Source of the DNA: Prevotella sp.
GTDB lineage: Bacteria > Bacteroidota > Bacteroidia > Bacteroidales > Bacteroidaceae
Length of the DNA: 11,249 nucleotides
Reading direction: 5' to 3'
Assembly: GCA_021204605.1 (NCBI GenBank)
Contig: JAJPZD010000029.1
Location: 1 to 11,249 of the forward strand
Positions within the stretch are counted from its first letter, which is position 1. Each line of letters begins with the position of its first letter. The position numbers and the translations under genes are program-made. Of the stretch, positions 1-4,546 are shown one piece after another. The notes under the pieces are model-generated. The model ran no database searches. It worked only from the letters and a program-made list of their open reading frames with translations, and was not told the DNA's origin.

Positions 1-25
1 CCCTTACGGGGATTTAGAGGTGCTT

Positions 26-78
26 CATACCCCGCCAGGCTTCCCCCCTCCCTAAGGGGGAGGGTCGGGGTGGGGCTT
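26..78. repeat. Dispersed GC-rich palindromic repeat, copy 1
   Basis: The stretch opens with CATACCCCGCCAGGC (26-40) and continues into a perfect inverted repeat, CCCTCCC (46-52) and GGGAGGG (58-64), around the centre TAAGG. A G-rich tail ending in GGGGCTTTG follows. The same layout, with 14 of 15 identical bases in the first block and the same TAAGG centre, recurs at 2667-2719. Two copies of one design around different genes indicate a dispersed intergenic repeat. Such elements are common between genes in Bacteroidales. The family name is not known to me. Confidence 0.65.
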
Positions 79-92
79 TGAGGGTCGTTGTT

Positions 93-128
93 GGGCTTTG
101 GGCTTTGGGCTTTGGGCTTTGGGGCTTT
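93..128 (+). repeat. GGGCTTT tandem repeat with G-quadruplex potential
   Basis: Four perfect GGGCTTT units run from 93 to 120, and a fifth with one extra G follows at 121-128. The plus strand therefore carries five runs of at least three G separated by CTTT loops, which satisfies the usual G-quadruplex pattern. The tract lies 14 bp beyond the stop codon of the minus-strand ATPase gene, so the transcript of that gene would carry the C-rich strand there. Confidence 0.75.
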
Positions 129-141
129 GAGGGCTTCACTC

Positions 142-1128
142 TTAAACCCCCTGAATGTTTCTCCATACTCTCATCCTCGATAATTTAAATTCCTCCGCAA
201 TCTTACGTATCGACCAGCCATTGTTGTAAAGCGACCTTATTTTATAAACGAAATTTCGCTCAGCCTCAATGTCAATGTCAAGCTGCTCTGCCTCAGGTGT
301 GGTCTCCTTGAAATTCGGCCACAGCGCACCGTCCGCACCTCGCTCCATCTTATACACCAATACATTGTCTGCTCCATACTCAATCTCAGAACACTGCGAT
401 TTAAACTGCTTCACGTAACGGATATCCTTGTCCCGGCGACTTATGTTCATTGCGAATATGCTGTCTGCAATCGTCAACAGGAAATCGCTACCCTTCAAGT
501 CCCTTAGCGTTATCGGCTTGAAATCATCCGCCCTCTGTGTATGCACCAACACCAACATGCTTATGTATTTGTCGTTTTGCAGATATTTCAAACTCTGCAT
601 GAACTCGGCTGCCACGGAACCCATCTGACCACGGCATAGATATGTCAGATTGTTGATTATAACGACTTCTGCATTAGTCTCATCTATGATTTCCGAGAGC
701 TCTTTATACAATATGTCTGGAGTCAACTTATTGCAATCGACATTTTTGTAGGACACCATTATCAAATTTTCTGAAAATTCATGGTATCTTTGTCCGCCGG
801 CATCTACGTACCTCAACACCTGCTGACGTTGACTCTTTTCAAAATCAACATACAACACTGTAAAATCGTTGTATCCGCCTTCTTTCATTTTTTTACATGA
901 CTCCTCTCCAATCATTATGGCAAACAAATCCTTGCCACAATGCGGCGGCCCGAATAGTATTCCCATGTCCCTCTTGTAGAATAATGACTTGTACAATTCT
1001 ACCGGGCTTTGCACGTCTTTCCATTTATCTACGATCTCGTTGAAACCCTCGTAATCAAAAGAGCCGTTTTTAGTTTTTCCAATTCTTTTTATCATAATAA
1101 TGCAATTTAGAAAATTTGTTTTTTCCAA
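142..1128 (-). CDS. RecA-like AAA ATPase (plasmid/mobile-element type) with C-terminal HTH
   Basis: This 328-residue protein resembles the RecA/RepA-fold ATPases carried by many Bacteroidales plasmids and integrated elements. A P-loop stands at residues 60-67 (GPPHCGKD), then VLYVDFEKSQRQQ (91-103), a Walker B-like strand VVIINN (155-160), the sensor-like LVLVHTQ (192-198), and the family-typical GSDFLLTIADSIFAM (213-227) and RYVKQ (237-241). Residues 290-325 form a helix-turn-helix-like tail (GWSIRKIAEEFKLSRMRVWR) of the kind seen in resolvase and invertase C-termini. Two key residues are odd: position 67 is Asp where Ser or Thr normally follows the P-loop Lys, and 159 is Asn where Walker B has Asp. 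A second ATG at codon 12 is an alternative start. No replication or mobilisation partner is visible. The role is unknown; helicase-loader or replication ATPase is the family expectation. Base composition is clearly more AT-rich than in the enzyme genes to the right. Confidence 0.8.
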   Translation of the reverse strand: MEKTNFLNCIIMIKRIGKTKNGSFDYEGFNEIVDKWKDVQSPVELYKSLFYKRDMGILFGPPHCGKDLFAIMIGEESCKKMKEGGYNDFTVLYVDFEKSQRQQVLRYVDAGGQRYHEFSENLIMVSYKNVDCNKLTPDILYKELSEIIDETNAEVVIINNLTYLCRGQMGSVAAEFMQSLKYLQNDKYISMLVLVHTQRADDFKPITLRDLKGSDFLLTIADSIFAMNISRRDKDIRYVKQFKSQCSEIEYGADNVLVYKMERGADGALWPNFKETTPEAEQLDIDIEAERNFVYKIRSLYNNGWSIRKIAEEFKLSRMRVWRNIQGV

Positions 1129-1153
1129 TCCGGCGTTACCGTCAGATTTTTTG

Positions 1154-1161
1154 CAAATTTA
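1154..1161 (-). promoter_or_regulatory. Possible -7 element of the ATPase gene
   Basis: On the minus strand this octamer reads TAAATTTG, a perfect match to the Bacteroidetes -7 consensus TAnnTTTG, 25 bp upstream of the first ATG of the ATPase gene. No TTG/TTTG element lies at the proper distance behind it, and the area is very AT-rich, so a chance match is quite possible. Confidence 0.25.
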
Positions 1162-1385
1162 ATAACTGTTCTTGACACTTCCTTTTTAACTTCATATTTT
1201 ATTTTCAAAATTCATCTTTTTCAAATAGAAAGAATTATTATATCAATAAGCGCAAAATGAAATAATATATGCGTATTATCTAACTTTATGTCGTATAATG
1301 CGCCATTTCACTTTCATAATGAAATTATAAAATTTGCTAAAAAACGTAAATTAATCTAAAAGCTGAAAATCTGTTGTCCATCCAC

Positions 1386-1393
1386 TAATTTTA
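1386..1393. repeat. Target-site duplication, left copy
   Basis: TAATTTTA lies directly outside the left terminal inverted repeat of the 221-bp element. It is in direct orientation and identical to 1615-1622. Confidence 0.75.
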
Positions 1394-1614
1394 CTCAAGT
1401 TTCGCAAGTTAATAGAATTGAAAGAAAAGGCTCTGGGATTTCCTAAGTCGCGGAAAATCTGATATGTCCGCCGATTACACCCTCGTGCACCCAATGTAGG
1501 GACACAATTCATTGTGTCCGCACGCCACAACGGGGCGTATGTTTGCATGAATTATTGGCAGACACATTGTGGAAAACTGGAAAATACGCTTGCTGACAAC
1601 TTGCGAAACTTGAG
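1394..1614. mobile_element. MITE-like element, 221 bp, with 17-bp TIRs
   Basis: The ends are perfect inverted repeats: CTCAAGTTTCGCAAGTT at 1394-1410 and its exact complement at 1598-1614. They are bordered by an identical octamer TAATTTTA at 1386-1393 and 1615-1622, the expected 8-bp target-site duplication. Inverted termini plus a direct flanking duplication are the signature of transposition. With only 221 bp there is no room for a transposase, so this is a non-autonomous element moved in trans. Inside lies a second palindrome, GGACACAAT-TC-ATTGTGTCC (1500-1519). A 65-codon minus-strand frame that runs out of the element is not believable as a gene. The parent insertion-sequence family cannot be named from this window. 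Confidence 0.8.
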
Positions 1615-1622
1615 TAATTTTA
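1615..1622. repeat. Target-site duplication, right copy
   Basis: TAATTTTA lies directly outside the right terminal inverted repeat and is identical to 1386-1393. Because the octamer begins with TAA and ends with TTA, the inverted repeat appears to extend to 20 bp; the outer three bases belong to the duplication. Confidence 0.75.
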
Positions 1623-1683
1623 TATGTGATCTTGCCTGTTCTCAACTATGGTGTTGGCGATATCTCTTTTCTCTTGAACAGAA

Positions 1684-1715
1684 TTTGGTCGTTTCAAAAT
1701 TAATCTCTATCTTTG
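1684..1715 (+). promoter_or_regulatory. Consensus Bacteroidetes promoter without a gene
   Basis: TTTG (1684-1687), a 20-bp spacer and TATCTTTG (1708-1715) match the Bacteroidetes primary sigma factor pattern of a -33 TTTG and a -7 TAnnTTTG at normal spacing. It is the best promoter match in the left part of the window. Transcription would start near 1720 and run rightward into sequence with no open frame worth the name (the nearest ATGs open frames of two to eight codons). A 7-bp hairpin sits right at the predicted RNA 5' end. Confidence 0.6.
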
Positions 1716-1719
1716 CACT

Positions 1720-1757
1720 GTCTTTTAGCGAAAAGACCAATCGCCATTTCATAATGG
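1720..1757 (+). other. Two small hairpins at predicted RNA 5' end
   Basis: The first hairpin is GTCTTTT-AGCG-AAAAGAC (1720-1737), with seven perfect pairs and a four-base loop. The second is CCATT-TCAT-AATGG (1744-1757), with five pairs. Both follow the orphan promoter directly. They may be the 5' end of a small RNA or an untranslated leader whose gene is lost; no recognised RNA family is identified and no clear terminator follows before the GGGACACT repeats. Confidence 0.3.
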
Positions 1758-1881
1758 TTTGAAATAACATATTGCATTACTACATCTATGCATGGCTATT
1801 TGTTAACCTGCTAATACAACCGGATTTCGCCCGCATCGAACTTTTATTTTTTAAATCTTAACATTTAAATTTAAAAAGTTT

Positions 1882-2044
1882 GGGACACTGGGACACTTTT
1901 GCAGTGACGCTCAAAACAACGAATAGTTGGCACGCTGCTCGTTAATACGGCTAAACGCTGACACTCTGGTAGGTCAGAACAGAAAATCCCTGTATTGTCG
2001 CTGTCCCAAAAGTTGGGACACTTTGGGACACTTTGGGACACTTC
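1882..2044. repeat. Iteron-like GGGACACT(TT) cluster
   Basis: GGGACACT occurs five times in the same orientation: at 1882 and 1890, then at 2015, 2025 and 2035. The last three form a tandem array with an exact 10-bp period (GGGACACTTT twice, then GGGACACTTC). An inverted copy makes a perfect 8-bp stem just before the array: TGTCCCAA (2002-2009), loop AAG, TTGGGACA (2013-2020). The period near one helical turn suggests a protein-binding array, or else a low-complexity remnant of a gene tail. This is not a CRISPR: spacing and unit length do not fit. Confidence 0.7.
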
Positions 2045-2316
2045 AAAATTGATATTTTTGCTCTGTAAATTCCCAGAAAAGCTGTCACTCTGAAATGTCA
2101 ATACTTCAAAATCGCAGCATTTTGATACTCTAATGTGTTATTTATCTTCTTTTTGATACTTCTTTTTTAAACGCAAATGTCCCTTAAAAACCCTAAATAC
2201 TTGTTAATTCAAAATCCACGTCCCTTATTATTAACTGTGTTCTACGACCCGCATTCTTTTTTTCCTGTTTCTTTTGCGACACCGGCGCATTGTCGCACTT
2301 ATTTCGGCATAAAAAT

Positions 2317-2349
2317 TTTGAGAATCGTGCAAAATAATTATTTTTGCAC
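2317..2349 (+). promoter_or_regulatory. Promoter-like site overlapping a palindrome
   Basis: TTTG (2317-2320), an 18-bp spacer and TATTTTTG (2339-2346) form a promoter-like pair on the plus strand. The -7 octamer lies in the right half of a palindrome with arms GTGCAAAA (2327-2334) and TTTTGCAC (2342-2349), which could be an operator. No gene follows on this strand. In DNA this AT-rich, chance matches to TAnnTTTG are expected, so the call is weak. Confidence 0.3.
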
Positions 2350-2429
2350 TTGATAGTGAATAAGATAGACTTGATACCTTCCTCCCGTATACAAAACAAA
2401 TATCTTGTTCTCAAAAATGACTTGCATAA

Positions 2430-2458
2430 AAACGGGGAAATCCTCGATCTCCCCGTTT
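2430..2458 (-). terminator. Hairpin terminator, minus strand
   Basis: Arms AAACGGGGA and TCCCCGTTT give a perfect 9-bp stem around an 11-base loop. On the minus strand the stem ends in a run of five T (2432 down to 2428), the layout of an intrinsic terminator. It lies about 245 bp beyond the stop codon of the pectate lyase gene and is the first good terminator for that transcript. The plus-strand side lacks a T-run of that length. Confidence 0.55.
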
Positions 2459-2538
2459 ACATCTCTATGTTTCTATGAAGAAGCTCTTCTTAATCTTTCA
2501 TTTTCATTTTCAATTTCCCCATACCTCGTAGGCAACTC

Positions 2539-2669
2539 TTCACTCTTCACTCCCCATTCTTCATTCTTCATTCTTCATTCTTCATTTTTTATTTTTCATT
2601 CTTCATTTTTCATTTTTCATTCTTCATTTTTCATTTTTCATTCTTCATTTTTCACTCTTCACTCCCCAT
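2539..2669. repeat. TTCATTY heptamer tract between 19-bp direct repeats
   Basis: The core is built from 7-nt units TTCATTC and TTCATTT, partly organised into 21-nt higher-order repeats. It is bordered by an exact 19-bp direct repeat, TTCACTCTTCACTCCCCAT, at 2539-2557 and 2651-2669. Just outside each border copy stands a related block: CATACCTCGTAGGC at 2520-2533 and CATACCCCGTCAGGC at 2667-2681. The 21-nt period leaves long open frames on both strands that encode 7-residue repeats; these look like artefacts. Confidence 0.75.
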
Positions 2670-2719
2670 ACCCCGTCAGGCGGTTCTCCCCTAAGGGGGG
2701 AGTTAGAGGGGGCTTGGCT
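2667..2719. repeat. Dispersed GC-rich palindromic repeat, copy 2
   Basis: CATACCCCGTCAGGC (2667-2681) is followed by the inverted repeat CTCCCC (2686-2691) and GGGGAG (2697-2702) around TAAGG, then a G-rich stretch ending GGCTTGGCTTT. This is the layout of the copy at 26-78. The right part overlaps the last codons and the stop of the minus-strand lyase gene. Confidence 0.65.
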
Positions 2720-4337
2720 TTAGGGGAGCTGTAATCCCATTTATATATTTCTCTATATTCGTATATCCGTCGCCTGTACAGTCGCCGTTGGCATCGCTTG
2801 GGTCATTGGGATCCAGACCGTTGGCAATCTCCCACTCATCCGGCATGCCGTCACCATCGCTGTCAACGTATGGCTCATAGTCCCGGTAAACCGGCAGACC
2901 GCCCATCTGCTGCGGGTCGGTAACAATGCCTAATTTCCACGAGTCGGGGGCAAGACGGCGGTGTTCAAACTGTATCGTGTCGGGCTTCGCATCCTCAACG
3001 TAATAGGGCTCGCCGGTTCGCACCTCCTCGATGATGTGCTGGTCAAGCTCATCTCGTACAGGCAGCGTCGCTCCCACATTCTCAAGTACATAGTCGTATG
3101 CCTCCTGAGCACTGAGCACCGTGTAGTAGGGGTGGGGGAACGGCTCGTTCCAACGCATGTATGGCGCATAGTCGCCAGGACCGTCAAGACTCTCCGTCTG
3201 CACGCCCTTCCAGTTGTCAGCCGTCACGGAGTCATTGCCTTCCACAATGTTGCCTTCGCAATACACCCTGCCGTATGTCTTCTTGTCATTACGGCTCAGC
3301 CCGGCCTCCGGCTTGATGATACGGTGCCCGATAGGGGCGTTCACGTTGGTCGCAGGACCAGGCTTGTAGTAGTTGTTGTAGATATTGTACAGCGCCGACC
3401 AGTCGCCACCGTCAACAGTGCGGTGCATCCAGTTGTAAACTACGTTGTTCACAAAGTTGAATATGCCGTTCCAACCAATCGAAGGATTCCTCCCCGTGTT
3501 GCTCGCCCACAGGTTGCGCACGAAAGCACAGTTCTCTCCACCAATCGTTGACCCGAAAGCATGGTTGAACGTGTCTAACGCCTTCGCTGAAATGGAATTC
3601 TGTATCGTTACGTTCACCGTAGGCAACTTCTCCGCCGGATAGTCGGGACCCGGCTGATATACGTGCCGGTAGAATGAGAGATTCTCGTCCAAACCAAAAG
3701 CACACGACAGGTGGTCAAGCATGATGTTGCCAGTTGGATTGCCACCAAAACAGTCATCCCTGCTACCTACCCATGTCTCGCCACGACGGAAACGCATGTA
3801 CCTCACGATAACGTCGTGGGTGTTCACCCATACGCTCTCTCCGGTTATGCACACTCCATCTCCCGGCGCCGTCTGACCCGCTATCGTTACGTATGGCGCA
3901 CGAATCACTACCGGTGTCTTCAACCGGATAATCCCTGACACATTGAACACTATTATCCGTGCACCGCCCTGCTCGCATGCCCATCGGAATGAACCCGGTC
4001 CATCGTCGTTCAGATTCGTCACTGTAAGCACCTTGCCTCCACGACCTCCAAAGGTGTACATACCGCCTCCCTCCGCTCCAGGAAATGCCGGAATCTTTGC
4101 CTGTGGTAAATCCGTAGGCCGCGATGCCCATGGAATGTAGGGCCGACCATCCTTCGCCTCCTTGTCAACTATCGGATAGGCTACTGCCCACGCACTGTCG
4201 GAATGTGCCCAGATACGCGCCTCGTATGCGTCTATCTGCGCCTGTACCTCCGGAGTGATGTCCGGATATTGGGCCATGACTGCCCTCGTCCCTGCTACAA
4301 GCGCCATGACAACCATTGCTAATGTCTTCTTTTTCAT
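2703..4337 (-). CDS. Secreted PL1-like pectate lyase with calcium-loop C-terminus
   Basis: The 544-residue protein is predicted to cleave polygalacturonan by beta-elimination in the periplasm or outside the cell. Residues 1-22 form a signal peptide ending VMA before QYPD. The right-handed beta-helix lyase domain starts at AFPGAEGGGMYTFGGRGG (84-101), the hallmark opening of the Bacteroidetes PL1 pectate lyases, and runs to NNYYKPGPAT (321-330). LDHLSCAFGLDENLSFY (207-223) holds the Asp-Glu pair of the substrate cleft, and Arg283 in TGRNP is the likely catalytic base. The C-terminal part has an EF-hand-like loop DSDGDGMPDEWE (492-503) and a second loop near 515-529, as in TSP3/dockerin-like tails. 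The last residues, TAPLKPSPL, are encoded by a dispersed repeat. The gene is divergent from the glycosidase operon across 209 bp. Subfamily and exact substrate are not certain; confidence in a PL1-type lyase is high. Confidence 0.87.
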   Translation of the reverse strand: MKKKTLAMVVMALVAGTRAVMAQYPDITPEVQAQIDAYEARIWAHSDSAWAVAYPIVDKEAKDGRPYIPWASRPTDLPQAKIPAFPGAEGGGMYTFGGRGGKVLTVTNLNDDGPGSFRWACEQGGARIIVFNVSGIIRLKTPVVIRAPYVTIAGQTAPGDGVCITGESVWVNTHDVIVRYMRFRRGETWVGSRDDCFGGNPTGNIMLDHLSCAFGLDENLSFYRHVYQPGPDYPAEKLPTVNVTIQNSISAKALDTFNHAFGSTIGGENCAFVRNLWASNTGRNPSIGWNGIFNFVNNVVYNWMHRTVDGGDWSALYNIYNNYYKPGPATNVNAPIGHRIIKPEAGLSRNDKKTYGRVYCEGNIVEGNDSVTADNWKGVQTESLDGPGDYAPYMRWNEPFPHPYYTVLSAQEAYDYVLENVGATLPVRDELDQHIIEEVRTGEPYYVEDAKPDTIQFEHRRLAPDSWKLGIVTDPQQMGGLPVYRDYEPYVDSDGDGMPDEWEIANGLDPNDPSDANGDCTGDGYTNIEKYINGITAPLKPSPL

Positions 4338-4476
4338 AAGTATGCTTTCTATTAATGAGCGTTTTCCAATTATAATGTCTTGCGATTTCCCCTTTTCTAA
4401 CTGTTATTAAAACGCCGGTTTTTTAACAATAGTGTATTTTAATGATAGTTAAAATGTTAAATTCTTAAAAGAAATA

Positions 4477-4506
4477 CTGCAATCACGCAAAAAATGTCTA
4501 TTTTTG
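4477..4506 (+). promoter_or_regulatory. Probable promoter of the glycosidase operon
   Basis: TATTTTTG (4499-4506) matches the -7 consensus TAnnTTTG exactly, and CTG (4477-4479), a near match to the -33 TTG, lies 19 bp before it. Transcription would start near 4513, leaving a leader of about 35 bases before the ATG at 4547. The 209-bp divergent region also holds an inverted repeat TTTTAAC (4421-4427) and GTTAAAA (4448-4454) upstream of this promoter, a possible regulator site. Confidence 0.5.
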
Positions 4507-4546
4507 TAACAATTCTTATTACTTTGTGTGGTTTAAATCTATAACT

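Larger units (their letters stand above)
1129..2702. other. 1.57-kb AT-rich gene-poor region
   Basis: No convincing coding gene was found here on either strand; the open frames are short (82 codons or fewer, except one that runs through a tandem repeat) and match no family I know. The stretch holds a MITE-like element (1386-1622), an orphan promoter with hairpins (1684-1757), a GGGACACT repeat cluster (1882-2044), a promoter-like palindrome (2317-2349), a hairpin terminator (2430-2458) and tandem repeats (2520-2681). Positions 1129-1385 and 2126-2316 show only AT-rich sequence with short hairpins, such as TCAAAAT/ATTTTGA at 2106-2125, and a direct repeat TTTTGATACT at 2120 and 2151. Confidence 0.7.

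Noticed and set aside
1351..1548. 65-codon minus-strand frame
   Set aside because: It crosses the left TIR and target duplication of the MITE and includes its inner palindrome; not a plausible gene.
1514..1762. 82-codon plus-strand frame
   Set aside because: It starts in the MITE, runs through its right end and over the orphan promoter; no recognisable domain.
2015..2044. CRISPR array
   Set aside because: Units are 10 bp in direct tandem with no spacers, and no cas genes are present.
2053..2060. Further -7-like octamer TATTTTTG with TTTG 17 bp upstream
   Set aside because: The TTTG is part of the GGGACACTTT repeat, and AT-rich DNA yields such octamers by chance about once per 1-2 kb; nothing follows it.
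1871..2414. Minus-strand frames of 76 and 73 codons (1871-2101, 2193-2414)
   Set aside because: Composition and Cys-rich, repeat-derived sequence do not look like a protein family; possibly decayed remains of an element gene, but this cannot be supported.
2473..2571. 32-codon minus-strand frame reading MKNEEWGVK...ENERLRRASS
   Set aside because: It starts inside the same tandem repeat and has no independent support; its tail looks coiled-coil-like, but the purine-rich repeat forces Glu, Asn and Lys.
2405..2734. 109-codon plus-strand open frame with HSSFFIF repeats
   Set aside because: The repeats simply translate the 21-nt periodicity of the TTCATTY tract, the frame crosses two repeat families, and no domain is seen. 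A repeat artefact.
2961..3551. 196-codon plus-strand frame and similar ones opposite the enzyme genes
   Set aside because: They lie in the shadow of the well-supported lyase or operon genes, with no motif of their own.
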